Positions 21,776 to 33,559 of a stretch of DNA of 64,000 nt are shown here, in pieces (the stretch's first letter is position 1; each line of letters begins with the position of its first letter). A model generated the notes under the pieces. It was not told where the DNA came from and ran no database searches. It saw only the letters and a list, made by a program, of their open reading frames with translations. The position numbers were made by a program, and so were the translations under genes. The DNA is from Elmis aenea (lineage: Eukaryota > Arthropoda > Insecta > Coleoptera > Elmidae): NCBI GenBank assembly GCA_947652605.1, contig OX393582.1, forward strand, positions 16,950,544-17,014,543, in the 5' to 3' direction.

Positions 21776-24420
21776 TTTTTGCTATTTCTAAAAAGTTCGG
21801 TTATTTTTGCGACAGATCTTGTAATATCACAAAAAAAACGTTTTATTTCAGAAAACACTATAATTCTGGATTTAAATTCGATTACCCGATACAACAAAAA
21901 ATGAACGGATGGTTTTGTAAACGACAACACCATTTTCTATTGCCGCTAGCAAAGTGCGAAACACTTGAGCCTTTGTTTAATGTAGATTTTTTGGGATTAT
22001 TACCACTTATTTGTAAGTATGACATTCTTTAATTAACATTTGCTTTAGAGCAGAGAAGGCGAACGTATGGCATGGCATGCCAGGGATTTAATATAAATCG
22101 ATTTAAAAGTTTTTCACATGCAGTAGGAAACTTTTTAGTTCAGTTATAAATTAAAACAAACCTTTGTTGACTTAAAAATCAAGCAACTTAGCAATGTTTT
22201 TGATTTTTCGACAATTTTAATTTCTGGGCGATATAAAAAATCAGATAAAATTTCTTGATAAAATTCGAAATACTTCGAGAAATTGGACTGATTTGAATAT
22301 TTTTTTTAAACTATTACTATTGTCATGTTAGCTTTAAGTGCTTATTCTTAAAGCCATTGTGCTCTTTGGGGGGTCGTAGCTGGGGATCAATGAATTTACT
22401 AGAATAATAATCAAATTACTCGAGGAGCAGATTTATTAAAAGAAACCATATTGAACACTAAACAACCTGAAGAATCTTACATTAATTTTAAGTGAACATT
22501 ACTGAACCAGGGTATCGCGGCCACCTCCATTGTGAATCAAACGATGACTGACCGTTTTCCCACTGTTATAACTATTCTCACCAAATACGCCAGCTCGGTA
22601 ATATGACATTTAAACTGGAAATGCATCATCCCTAATGAAATAGACAGAATTCGCTTATTTTACGTTTACAACATACGATGTGAGAATACTGTTGAGTTTG
22701 CCGTCTGAAACATAAAACTTTTGAACGGGGTTCTTCAAACTTTATAGCATCAATTTAAATATTATTTAGGTAAAATATTAGCGTAACACTATTGTACAGA
22801 AAAAAAACATTTCTAAATTATTTTTGTTTATTTTCATAAACAAGCGAAATATAGTCATAAAACGAAAAGTCGAAAAATCGAGTTATGGGCGATAACTCGA
22901 AAACAAAAGACGATAACCAATTTTAGTTTTCACCATTAACTTTTTCTCGAAAAAAGAGATCGAGGATGCGCGGTCGGTTTTTTTATACCTCTTATAGTTA
23001 CCGATATTCCCTATTAAAACATCAAAATTTGCCCACCCTGTACAAAATGTTCTAAATTTATTTGTAAAGAACATACTACAACATATTGCGATATTTGTGA
23101 ATCTAAAAAATTAGAAATTTCTGATTAAATTTTTATATTAATTTTTTATTTTGTTGGTCTAATTACTAGGGTGTAGTAGTTTAATTTGTAATAATATTAC
23201 ATTTCAATAAGGTTAAAGCGCAAAAGTTCGGGCTTTCGGTTCACTTTCATCCTTCCAAAAGGACCCCACGTTCGTCAAGAAAAGTGCTTCATTAAAGCAA
23301 TATTTCCAAGTAATTGCTTTTACATTTTGTTTGTTTTTTCATCACTGCTAATTTTTAAAGAATTTCGTCATGTACAAAATGTCGCTGTTATGTGTTTTAT
23401 CATAATACTAAGTCAATATATCGGGGTTTGTTGATGTTAAGGTTCGTGGGGCGGTTGTCAGAGCCAGCTAATAAGATTTACGATCGAACTGGGTATTGTG
23501 CGTGGCGTTAAGAAGTGTAGATCCTAGCAACCAGATGATTTAACCGGCCGTCAGTGGCAACCATGTCTGCTGTTTGGTGCGCATATCGGACATTAATACA
23601 GCGTCTGATTTATGGTATTTTCGAGAGGGTTGAAGCCCCCATAATTTCCGTTGTTTTATGTACCTTCTCAACTTGTTAGCTTTTCTTGTAACCTTAATAT
23701 ATTTACATCTTGTTGACGCTAAGATGTTAACACAAGCCAAACTCAAATCTACGCGGTAAACGAAACAAAAACAATATTTGTCATTCTATCAAATGTGGTG
23801 CATAAATGAATAAAAATATTATTTAATAATATTTAATTAAGACTTGCTTCATGTGGTTTATTAAAATTTTACTTTTTACATTACATTTTCCGCATTTTTA
23901 ATTCTAGCAAGTAATTAGGTGAATGTAACCGTAAAAAATAAAGCCAAATAGAAACTGCCAGACAAGTACTAGTTAAAATAATGAAGACGTTCTATAATCG
24001 GAATATTAGGAACATTTTGCTGTTGTAAATTTACAACTTTGCTTTGCACGGAATGGAGTGCTGTACCATAAAAAATCACCTTAAAAAACTAGAAGGATGT
24101 AAAATAATAAATATTGAAAGTTTTATGAATCGAAAGGAATGAGAAGGTACAAGTTTTTTCATTATCGATTTCTTAGAGAATTTTATTTTTAACCCCTTAA
24201 TGCTCATGCCCGTGTCTGACACAAGCAATTAATACGGTCGTTTTTACTGATGCTCGTGTCTGACATGGCATACTTGTTTCATGCAGAATAAAACTTTTAA
24301 CGCTTCTATGAGTCATTATGTTGTAATAATATAAAATCTTGAAAAAAAAAACTCAAAAAACCTAATAAAAGGAATAAAAAGCGTATACAAAAAACAATAA
24401 ACTATGTAAGAACGAGGCAA
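21776..24420. other. Mostly unrecognised non-coding DNA
   Basis: Two possible scraps only. Near 22048-22076 AGAGAAGGCGAACGTATGGC resembles a hAT terminus without a partner. At 24188-24290 the word GTGTCTGACA occurs twice, after CCCCTTAATGCTC, which resembles a piggyBac-type end. At 23034-23042 CACCCTGTA is an isolated fold-back tip. None is sufficient for a firm call. Confidence 0.45.
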
Positions 24421-24426
24421 GAAGAA

Positions 24427-24545
24427 TCGGAAACATTTGAAATCAGGGTGGATAAAAATCGTGATTTTAATTTAAAAAAATCAAAAAAATCGATTTATTT
24501 GATTTAAATCAGATTTTTTTGATTTAAATCAAATGTACCATATTA
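24427..24545. repeat. hAT-like terminus rich in GATTTAAATC words
   Basis: CAGGGTGGATAAAAATCGTG begins a stretch where AAATCGATTT, GATTTAAATC and AAAAAATCAAAA alternate in both orientations. This pattern is common at hAT MITE ends. The other end is not found. Confidence 0.5.
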
Positions 24546-24708
24546 TCGAATTTAGTGACATATTCACATGCTATTTCTGTTTTGTGCTAATATATTTAAT
24601 ACCCAATATATTTATGTCATTGGTCAATTTTTGTCAAAATGAAAAATTAAATATAATGATTAAGAATTTTGAAAAAATCAGTGCTAAATGGTGATGTTTA
24701 ATTAATTA

Positions 24709-25210
24709 TATACAGGGTGAGTCATTAGTGCGGGATCGGTCGATTGTGGCTAACGGCTTGAGATATGAAGTTGAATCAAATGCTATTTTATACAGTTTTT
24801 TCTAAACAACACAATAAAAATATTTTCAAATATACAGGGTGAGTCACCTTTCTGGAACTAATAGCAACTTTTATATTTCAAATACAACACCCAATTTTTT
24901 ATTTAATATTTTTGACCGCCTTAATTTTAGCTTTGCATCAATATAAAATACTACAGGTTTTTATACGGCGTTGTAAAAAAACATTACTCTTCTAAATTAT
25001 TCAAGGTTTTAAGTCTTTATTTAAAAAATTCTCCTGAAGTTATTTTGAAGTACAGAGTTGTAATTAGGTATGGACATGCAGAAAAAATTCGCTGTTCGCT
25101 CGATATGAAAAAAATTGAATCACACATACAGGGGTGTTTATAAATAGGTGGCAACTTCCATGATTTTCAAAAGCTCGTAACTCGATTTTTTCAAATGCAA
25201 ACCCCTGTAT
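24709..25210. repeat. Array of fold-back tips without complete arms
   Basis: TATACAGGGTGAGTCATTAG starts at 24709 and a second same-orientation tip TATACAGGGTGAGTCACC at 24831, 122 bases later. That spacing is the same as between the outer and inner tips of the element at 43616. At 25127 ATACAGGGGTGTTT pairs with AAACCCCTGTAT ending at 25210, an 84-bp mini fold-back. No right arms matching the first two tips were found. Confidence 0.6.
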
Positions 25211-25324
25211 TTTTATACAAAAATCGAATTCGTCTTTAAAAGAGCTTCATATTTTGCTAAGTATGTCCTATACCCAAAACTCATACTTTTCGATATATTC
25301 GACATTTTTCTTCAAATCGTTATT

Positions 25325-26074
25325 GAAGCAATAGAGTGCCGTGGAAATTGAAAAAACTGACTGTTCACTTCGCTAATTGTTCCTGCAAACCGGGTCTTTT
25401 CTCACAAATTGTTTCGTCCAGTTGGTTGAAAAGGTTGAAATAGTATTGAGCATTTACTATTTATCCTCCTAAAGATAATTATCATTTAAAATCCCTTTAG
25501 CGCCCCAAAATACCGATGCAATAACATTTCCTGCTGATGAAACCGATTTTGCCTTCTTTGGCGCTGAACAATCAGCTTCTGTCTATTGTTGCGACTGTTG
25601 TTTTGTAGCGGATATGTAATGGTGGATCCAAGTTTTATCTATGGTTATAAATCAACGAACAAAATAAGATTTATTCTTGCTAAAACGCTCCAAACATTTT
25701 CGAGAGATTTTCATACGAATGCGTTTAATCTGCTGTTAGCATCTTGCGCAAAGCTTTTTCATTTGCAATTCTTCGTGCAAAATAGGAAAACCTCCAACCT
25801 CAACAACTTCACGCACTTTAACTCTCCGGTCATCGAACACCAAATCATGTATTTGTTCAACGGTTTCTGCTGTTGCATGTTTTGGGCGTCCTCCATGGAA
25901 TCATCCTCAAGAATGGTACGACCACGATAGAATTCAATAGCCCATTTCTTAGTTTAAAATTAAGGGGAAGAGTCTCCATAAACTTTTATCAACTTGGAAT
26001 AAATGTATGTGGGCGTTTAACCATCATTAACAAAAATTTGTATCACTGCACGATGTTCAGTTTTATCCATTTTA
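25325..26074 (-). pseudogene. mariner transposase remnant with 5' start
   Basis: The minus strand opens at ATG 26072-26074 with MDKTEHRAVIQIFVNDG. Broken blocks follow: KKWAIEFYRGRTILEDD, PKHATAETVEQIHDLVFDD, MKISRKCLERF, then IDKTWIHHYISATKQQS (first catalytic Asp region), SAGNVIASVFWGAKGIL and NLFNQLDETICEKRPGLQEQ. The order matches a mariner transposase from the N-terminus to the middle of the catalytic domain. The second and third acidic residues are absent or unrecognisable. Several frameshifts and stops. Confidence 0.8.
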
Positions 26075-26100
26075 ACGAATACACACAACACGTCTGCTAA

Positions 26101-27165
26101 ATACCGGTGTATTAGGAAAACTATGTGACAAAATGACTTAAAATTTAACATAAGTGCTTATGACAAATGTACCAAGTTGACCACTTAATATTTTGCCGAT
26201 AGCAGCGCCACTTATGGTTCAGGCCGAGCACTTTTCAAGCAACGTAGATTTGAATTTGCTAAGTGTCAGAAGTTTCTCTTTAACTAACAACTTTTGCTGC
26301 ATGCTTAATTCTAAAAATATTAAATTTCTTTTTAAATAAATAAGAGTTTTGTACATACGCTTTAAAAAATTGTTTATTTTTACCGTCTACAAAAAAATTC
26401 TCGGACAAAACTGATTATAAACCCAAGTTGTGTTAATATTAAAGTTTCTTTTGCCTTTTTACATTTTTCAAACTCCATTATAAAGTCTTGTTTGATTTGC
26501 TTTAAAAAGATAACACTTTTAAAAACCATCAACTCGTTGCCGTATAATTTTGCTTAGCGATCCGCAAAGGGGCAACCCTATTAAAAGTCTATCGCGCTCG
26601 CTGTATCTGTGATAATCATTATTTCACAAAGTTCTCTCTTCAAGATGCGCTATAATTTTAAAGTTGAGACCTTGTGGAATAACGATAAGCCTAGGAGGTG
26701 GGCACTTAAAAACCACCTTTGAGCCAACAGCAATTTGTGAAGTAACAAAATTCCTTTTCATAAAACTTTTAACTCGGTGTCAATTTTTTAAATCTAGAAA
26801 TAAGTAAATTATATACTGGGCGATAATAAAATTAGTCCCGTCCAGTTTTTTTTTAATTGCTTTATAGAACTTAACTTTCACATTCTAGGACATAATTTAT
26901 ATTTTATAAGACCATAGTTTACACATCTTTATTATTTCACAATGATGTATCAAGTGGCAAGGTGTGTTTTAATTTACGTCATAACAACGATTTTGGGAAA
27001 ACGCAATTCAAACTGATGATTTTAATAAAGCAAATTGAATAAAATCAGTTTGTTTTAATGAATTTTTGAAATAAATTAAATTTTAGTAGTTCATAATCTC
27101 AGTATTTGCATGAATATAACTTTAATTATAAATATGAAACAATAGATATAACATTATTATTATCC
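26101..27165. other. AT-rich non-coding stretch
   Basis: Nothing recognised. TATACTGGGCG at about 26812 is a faint echo of the fold-back tip. Confidence 0.5.
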
Positions 27166-27167
27166 AT

Positions 27168-28168
27168 ATAATTATATCTATATTGTTTATATACGGGCAA
27201 TGGCGAATAAAACTAACCAGCTGCTTGTATAAGAAGACAATAAATTATGTGGTAACGAAAAATATGAAATCAGATTCTTTCCGTACTGAAGATGGATTAA
27301 GAAAAGGAGGAGGAATGAGCCCAATACTGTTTACGATATTTATCGACAACATAATTAAGAAATGCAAACAAAATGTTAAAAGTTTATTCGTAGGAAACCA
27401 AATTTACCGAAGGTCGAAATATGTGCGTTCGCAGACAATGTAGTCGTTATGGCAAAGACTGTAAGGGACCTAAGAACGAATATCGAAATTTGGAAAGAAG
27501 TATTAGAAGAAAATAGAATGGAAATAAATCACAAGAAAACAGAAGTGATGACGACAAACGAAGAAAATGATAACATAAACATAGAAATTGAAGGAGAAAA
27601 AATAGAAACCTTACCTACCTATGAGTAACAATTGAAAATACAGGACAACAAGAATTGGAAATAAACAAAAGGATAGAAAAGGCAATGAAAACTTACTATG
27701 CTATTGCCAAAACCTTCATTAATAAAAAAGAAGTCTCAAAAAAGACAAAAATGAGCGTATACCGTACAATAATAGACAGACCGATCTTGACATTTGGGTG
27801 CGAGTCATGGACATTAACATCGAGGCAAAAAAAGTAAAATCCAAGCGGCTGAAATAAAATTTTTAAGAAGAGTAAGAGGCATAACAAGAAAAGACAAAAT
27901 CAGAAACGAGTAGATTTGAAATGAACTAGTAGAATCTATTTTGGAATTCATAGAAACTAGACAACTGGGCTGGTGGGGGCATCTTCAGAGGATGGACACA
28001 AGAAGACAGGTAAAAAGAGAGTGGGAAGCAAGAATACAAACAAGGAGAAAGACCGAGAGAAACATGGGAAAAGGCAGTAGCAAAAACCTTGGAGAAGAAG
28101 GGAAAATTATGGTGCGAAGCGATAAATAAGGCACAGAACAAAAAACAATGGCGCAAATTCATGTATAA
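27168..28168 (+). pseudogene. LINE reverse transcriptase, RT core to C-terminus
   Basis: Blocks in order: EDGLRKGGGMSPILFTIFID (RT domain), VEICAFADNVVVMAKT (the YADD box, with Y replaced by F and the second D by N), HKKTEVMTTNEEN, YAIAKTFINKKEVSK, ILTFGCESWTLTSRQKK, IKFLRRVRGITRKDKI, TRQLGWWGHLQRM and LWCEAINKAQNKKQW, with the stop at about 28168. Frameshifts near 27410, 27625, 27835 and 28050. The altered catalytic box and frame breaks make it inactive. The GHLQRM tail is the same type as at 1-354, but not the same copy. Confidence 0.85.
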
Positions 28169-28344
28169 TACATAGACGTGCACACTTCCCGACACCTACG
28201 GGTAGAAGGGAATTTGATTATATATGAAACTAACCAATAAAATGAGTGATTTTAAATCTCTGCTGTATATATTTTAATATTAACAGTGATGATATGTATA
28301 TTGTATATAAGTTGTTTCCGGGTTGGAACCGCGTCGAAGGTTTC

Positions 28345-28395
28345 TTCATAACCAACGTTTCGTCCTCCTTTATCGGGGACATCTTCAGCGTGACT
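28345..28395 (-). ncRNA. Hammerhead-ribozyme-like core in Penelope terminus
   Basis: On the minus strand CTGAAGA (28388-28382) is followed by a stem with GTCC/GGAC and an 11-base loop, then GAAA (28361-28358) and CGTTGG. CUGANGA, a helix and GAAA make up the hammerhead core, and Penelope-like elements are known to carry such ribozymes. Stem I and the cleavage site are not convincing by eye. The right-hand copy (29220-29255) has CTGAAGG, i.e. a damaged core. Confidence 0.5.
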
Positions 28396-28399
28396 CGAC

Positions 28400-29003
28400 T
28401 GCCTAACCGTAAACTGGGACACTCGGTCTACCGGAAGCCACACACCAACCGTTACCTCATCATCACCCGTCACAAAAACAATCCGTCATCAACCCGCTAA
28501 TTCACAGGGCAGTTACACTATCCGAACCGGACTCCCAACCATCACAGCTAGTTAAAGTAACGGATGCTCTAACCAACAATGGCTACAACAAACGGGACAT
28601 CAACGAACGATCATCCGATTCTTGAAACCCGACAAGATCAGACCAACTAACAACACGATCACTACATCAACAACCACCGCCTATTTACCACCATATATCA
28701 AGAATGTAACAGACAGAATTAGCAAAATTCTCCGAAAACATGACATTCGAACATCGTTCAACACCCATAGAAAATTATGAGTGCCTACCTAGCGTCAAAG
28801 ATAGTCTCCCGCTTCAAACCAAGGGGATTTATAAAATACCGTGCACATGCGGTAAGGTTACATCGGGGATACACGAAGAACAAACAATCAATACGCGAAT
28901 CGTTGACCACGAAAGGGACACCCGACTAAAACATATCACTCAATCAGAATTAGCTGAAGACAAACATAATACCACAACATCAAATTCGCTGAAACAGAAG
29001 TGA
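28400..29003 (+). pseudogene. Penelope-like reverse transcriptase end and GIY-YIG region
   Basis: LGHSVYRKPHTNRYLI (about 28416-28470) is the conserved VYRKPTHT-type motif at the end of the Penelope RT. After frameshifts, NVTDRISKILRKHDIRTSF and LPLQTKGIYKIPCTCGKV (about 28803-28857) open the GIY-YIG endonuclease. INTRIVDHERDTRL and the ELAEDKHN block follow, then stop at 29001. The expected YIG is replaced by VTSG, so the nuclease is damaged as well as truncated. Additional relics, REAIEILKNPNNINRDNGYP, run to about 29105 in another frame. Confidence 0.8.
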
Positions 29004-29339
29004 TATCGAGAACATCACGATACTACCCCCGCAAAATTAGGGAAGCCATAGAGATACTCAAAAACCCAAACAACATCAACCGAGACAACGGCTACCCCCT
29101 CCATAATTCTTAGAAGAGGTTGATAACCAGTAGATTGCACGCTCCAGCGCTCACACCCTAATATATGTGTAAATACTCCAAACACGAATGATTCGAAAGT
29201 TCCTGTTTAACCAACAACCCTGAAGGTTTCCCCGATAAAGGAGCACGAAAAGTCGGTTATGAAGAAACCTTCGACGCTGTTCCAATCCGGAAACAACTTA
29301 TATACATTGGACAACGGCCGCGAAAGCCTACAACAGTGT

Positions 29340-30255
29340 TGATATAATTCATACAAACACCAGAAACTCTCGAATCAATTCCAAGACGGCAGGGTCAACT
29401 GGAAACGTCTCCAAACAAACTAGATATGAAAGAAGACATCTACCGCTACATTAGATTCCTAACAACTACAACAAAAAATAATTCACCTTCCTGGTAACTT
29501 CATTCAATACGTAGCTTAGAGAGAGAGATACTCTTCAGGTAAATGGAAGGAAGCAATCAGTTTACCATTTTGCCAAGCCAAAACAAACAGTGGAGAGTTT
29601 TAGACCAATCAGCCTTCTGTTTGTTACATGTTTTAGAATTTGAAATTTAAAACTGAATGATTTGTCATTCTATGTACAAAAATACACAAAACTTATAGCA
29701 TAAGTTTATTATAAAAATTTTGTATGTGAGTATCCAGTTACCCGGTAATCGAACAACGTTGTGATTTTTGGCTATTGACATAAGGGTTAAATACAGTAGC
29801 ACAAGAAAATCACTACAAATCAATTTTCTTCTTTGATGTTTAAGAATTCTTTTTTGGGGCGTGTACAGTTTCCTAGTTACATGGAGCACAATCGGTTTTA
29901 AAAGGGATGGAAACAGCATTTCAGGAAATGCTTTCAACTAGGTAGAACAGAAACGAGTCACGATATTTTCTGTTATAGCTGCCACAAAAGATTGTCATAG
30001 CTAAGAATTTTAGAACTTAATGGCAATTTAAGCGAACAAAGCTTTATCGACAGATTGTAAAATGGAAGTTTATTTCGTTCAGTTATTGATTGGTTTAGCT
30101 CCATTTATGTTATTAAAACTCGGCGGTGTCGTTAGTTGCAGAACGGTGCGGTACTTCTTGTCAAGAAAGTTTTAAGTCTTTCGGGAAAACGTCAAAGTAT
30201 TAGTACAATAAGATATATCCTTCATACTTAAAGAGGATATTTTACATGAAATCAC
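29340..30255. other. Non-coding stretch, nothing firm
   Basis: Apart from the possible Penelope scrap near 29370-29490, no motif is recognised. The minus-strand open frame at 29665-29937 lacks any family resemblance. Confidence 0.5.
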
Positions 30256-30260
30256 CTACA

Positions 30261-30972
30261 AGGGAGGGTCACGATACGTTGTCGCTAAAATTTGATTAAG
30301 GCTGTTTATTGCGTCAAGGACATCAAAACTAAATGTTTTCTAGAGTTATACATACGTGCCACTGGCCATTTTCTTCGGAAAATTGGGAAAAAAACTGAAA
30401 CATTGGCATAAAAAGGTCATTTTTGCGATCGCGTTGGCCATGAAACCGTCAGAGACAAAATCTAAAATTTTCTATTTACCAATGCGCGCATCCTTTGCAA
30501 GTAAAATGGTGCAAAGTTTTTGAAAAAATCTTTAACGGTTCTGGAGAAAAACGTCGAAAACGAAACCCCTGCATAAGTGCTTTGATTTGAGAAGTTGAGG
30601 TGTATTTCTATAACTATATCTATGCGACTTGCATAGGCGTTTAACATAGGGAAAAACGTTTTAACAAAGTCCTTGTTTTTCCCGTTTTTCTCCGAAACCG
30701 TTTAAGATTTTTTAAAAAACTTTGCACCATTTTAATTGCAAAGGATGCGCGCATTGGTTAATAGAAAAATTTAGATTTTGTCTCTGACGGTTTCATGGCC
30801 AACGCGATCGCAAAAATTACTTTTATTAATCAACTTTTCAGTTTTTTCCCTATTTTTCTGAAGAAAATGGCCAGTGGCAGTATAACTCTGCAAAACAATT
30901 AGTTTTGATAATCTTGATGCAATAAACACAGCCTTACATAAATTCTATCGACAACGTATCGTGACCCTCCCT
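30261..30972. mobile_element. Fold-back element 2 (712 bp, different tip)
   Basis: Arms 30261-30551 and 30682-30972 are reverse complements with few mismatches. The tip is AGGGAGGGTCACGATACGTT. Internal landmarks are ACTGGCCATTTTCTTC, GCGATCGCGTTGGCCATGAA, and ATGCGCGCATCCTTTGCA. The centre of about 130 bp is unique. No coding sequence. It has the same large fold-back architecture as the TACAGGGTG family but no TACAGGGTG tip, so it is a separate family. Confidence 0.87.
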
Positions 30973-31009
30973 GGTTAGTATATTTTGCGAGTTAAAAATT
31001 AAAATCAAT

Positions 31010-31330
31010 AATAAGGGGATAAATTATACATCCACTACGAACAACATCAGTATGGGGGTACCACAAGGTAGTATACTAGAGCCCCTTTTGTTCATTATAT
31101 ATGTAAATGACTTAGCTAGCTTACCACATTTAGGAAACTGTCTTATTGACACATATGCAGATGGCACAAACTTTTTAATCAAGGGAAAATCAATGGATGG
31201 TATGGTTGTACAACTACTTGATGTTTTTAATAGTATGTTGGGTTGGTTTACAACTAATAAACTAGTTCTAAACACAGAAAAAACTCTATGCCCTTTTGTG
31301 TTCATTTTCCGTTTTTGCCTAGTGCCTTAA
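31010..31330 (+). pseudogene. LINE reverse-transcriptase fragment
   Basis: ISMGVPQGSILEPLLFIIYV then NDL, IDTYADGTNFLIKGKS and LGWFTTNKLVLNTEKT are the RT blocks GVPQGS, YADD and the following primer-grip region. The catalytic box is YADG, i.e. the second Asp is lost, which by itself would kill activity. The frame runs out at 31330. Jockey/CR1-like by block style. Confidence 0.85.
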
Positions 31331-31419
31331 ATGCTGCTCTACAGCATTATATAGAAGAATGCACAGGTTGGATAGTGTAACTTTAAAAAATTTGAATGAA
31401 GAAAAAATAAAGATGTCTT

Positions 31420-31545
31420 AAAACCTGTATAGACCTACGGCATCCAGCTGTGGGGATCAGCTAACGACTCCATCTTAAAGATTCAACGTTTTCTATCCAA
31501 AACACTGCCAGCCATATGCGATGTTCTTTGGTTTATTCCAAATCA
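31420..31545 (+). pseudogene. LINE fragment downstream of RT
   Basis: YGIQLWGSANDSILKIQRF and SKTLPAICDVLWFIPN match the region after the RT in Jockey-type LINEs (compare TYGLQLWGCTRPSN in the element at 58716-59890). It could be the continuation of the RT fragment just upstream after a deletion. Confidence 0.75.
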
Positions 31546-31556
31546 CGTTACAGATC

Positions 31557-31612
31557 GATCCTTCGAGTCGGATCCATAGATCGCTGGTTCATATTCGGCT
31601 CGAAGGACCAAT
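31557..31612. repeat. Short inverted repeat (CCTTCGAG ... CTCGAAGG)
   Basis: GATCCTTCGAGTCGGATC and GGCTCGAAGGACCAATG sit about 20 bases apart in opposite orientation. It resembles a conserved segment seen beside some LTR retrotransposon primer sites, but nothing else of such an element is here. Confidence 0.4.
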
Positions 31613-31619
31613 GTCAACT

Positions 31620-32890
31620 ACTTATGGACTTTTTTTTCCGGTACTGCTTTTAGCCTAAATTTTACCACTTTTAAACTGTGCAGAGCGTTTCTTAAATTAT
31701 AAAACTCTACACAAGTATCTCGCTTATGTAGGGAGCTAGAGTCAATTAAATTGGAGTATTTTGCGATATTTCAAATAGTTAGGGCTTTTAGTATGAAACC
31801 TTTATATTTTATTAACACATTACATACATTTTTCATTTAACTCAATTTCAGTTGTCAATTTTAGCGAAAAATTATACACAGAACACAAAAAGTCGACCTA
31901 GTTTAAGAATTAACATTTTTAATAAAATCATGGCAAACATTTTTTCCATTGCTGATAGTGTGTACATTTGAATTTTAAATTTTCTGTTTTGCAAATTACA
32001 ATGCTAGAGTTCTTCAACTAAACACAAAACATCCGTAGGGCTTTCTGCGCCACTAATATTACATTTGAATGTATCTACATATGCAACTGTTTTCAAACGT
32101 TTGAGCCTGAAATAGCCAAGTCAACAGTTCGTTGATAAACTAATTTTAAACACATTTCAACGTTTTTTGTCTGTAATAATAGTTTTATGATGAATAACAA
32201 AATAATACACTACTAAAATTTTTAATTTTAACATTTCTCAGTGTATTAAATGTCTTCTTATAGCATATGTTCAAAGTACCTACTCGTTTTCGTCAATAGT
32301 AAAAAAAAACTCTCTTGAAACTAGCAAAGGATCATTTTCCTCCCAATTGATAAAGGCTATATAAATACTTAACTTATAAAAATGCTTGAATGAGTGATTT
32401 AGGTATCAATATAAACAAATTTAATTAAAAATCACTTACATTTTTTCATGAAGAGTCTTTTGTAGAAATATTTCAAAATTCTCAATTTTTCATCAGTAGC
32501 AAATTTTATTTATTTATAAAAGACAATGAATAAAAATTGGGAGATTTTTAATTTACCTTAGTTTTATAACACTTGAATAAATTTCACATTTCACGTTTTT
32601 AACAACGGATAAGAAGATTCAAGTTCGTTGTAAAACATAAAATTGAAAAAAGTAACTGTTTAAACATATTATTTGGTAATAAGAACTGAAATTTTAAGAC
32701 ATCTGAGAGTTATAAGGGATATGTGCCTGGGATCACGCTACGAACTCAGTTGATATTTTAGCAATGCTCTCGGCGATAATCAACTATTATGATATTGTAA
32801 TGGCTATAAAATTACATTTGCATCGATTTCAGCAAGAGCTTGGCATGAATATTGCAGACTGTAGAAGTTTGCAACCATAATGCAATAACA
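31620..32890. other. AT-rich non-coding stretch
   Basis: No motif or repeat boundary recognised. Confidence 0.55.
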
Positions 32891-33559
32891 GTTGCTTCTA
32901 AATTTAAATTTGTTAACCGCGCAGGATCAACAGTAATACAATTAACTTTTCTGAGGTCCGTGAAGTTGGCTCAGCGATATGAAGCACAAAATGCAAAACA
33001 TATTTTGTGCTTATTTTGTGCTTCAAGAATAAACTTTATAACTGCAATAACTTCTTAGAGATATTAAAAATAGTACTTGGTAGCTGACTTCACGCTGGCT
33101 CCGCGACATTGTCTAATTGTAGGTATTAAATTTGAAGAGGATTTAGTGCTTTTTTGTGCTTCAAGAAGTAACTTTATAACTGCAGTAATTAAGGAGATAT
33201 TTCGAAAATAATACATGGGTGCCAACTTATCGCTGGCTCAACCACTTTTGTCTAATCGTATTTTATTTGCTAGAGGATATTGTGCTTATGTAGTGCTTTT
33301 TTTGCACGTAAATAATTAACTTTATAACAGCAGTAGTTTAGCAAATATTTCAAAAATGGTACTTGTATTTTAACTTCTCACTGGATCCACGACAGTCTAA
33401 TCGTATTCAATTGGCTAGAGAATTTAGTGCTCATTAAGTGTATTTTTTGTGCGTTAAGAGTTAACTTCATAACTGCAGTAATTTGGAAAATATTTCAAAA
33501 ATCGTATTCAAGTGCCACCTTCACGCTGGTTTCTCGACTCTGTCTGATTGCATTTATTA

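Larger units (their letters stand above)
28296..29320 (+). mobile_element. Penelope-like element with inverted terminal segments
   Basis: The right segment 29208-29310 and the left segment 28296-28400 are inverted copies of one sequence. Both contain GGTTATGAAGAAACCTTCGA and CCGGAAACAACTTATATAC in their own orientation. Between them is the 3' part of a Penelope reverse transcriptase and its GIY-YIG region, on the plus strand. Most of the RT is missing between the left segment and 28400. Downstream (29370-29490) a possible beginning of another copy is hinted at by MKEDIYRYIRFLTTTTK. Confidence 0.8.

Noticed and set aside
22883..23074. Possible fold-back element ending at CACCCTGTA (23034)
   Set aside because: No matching inverted arm or left tip within 2 kb; kept only as an isolated tip.
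25586..25930. 114-codon plus-strand frame
   Set aside because: Antisense of the mariner remnant on the minus strand (25325-26074).
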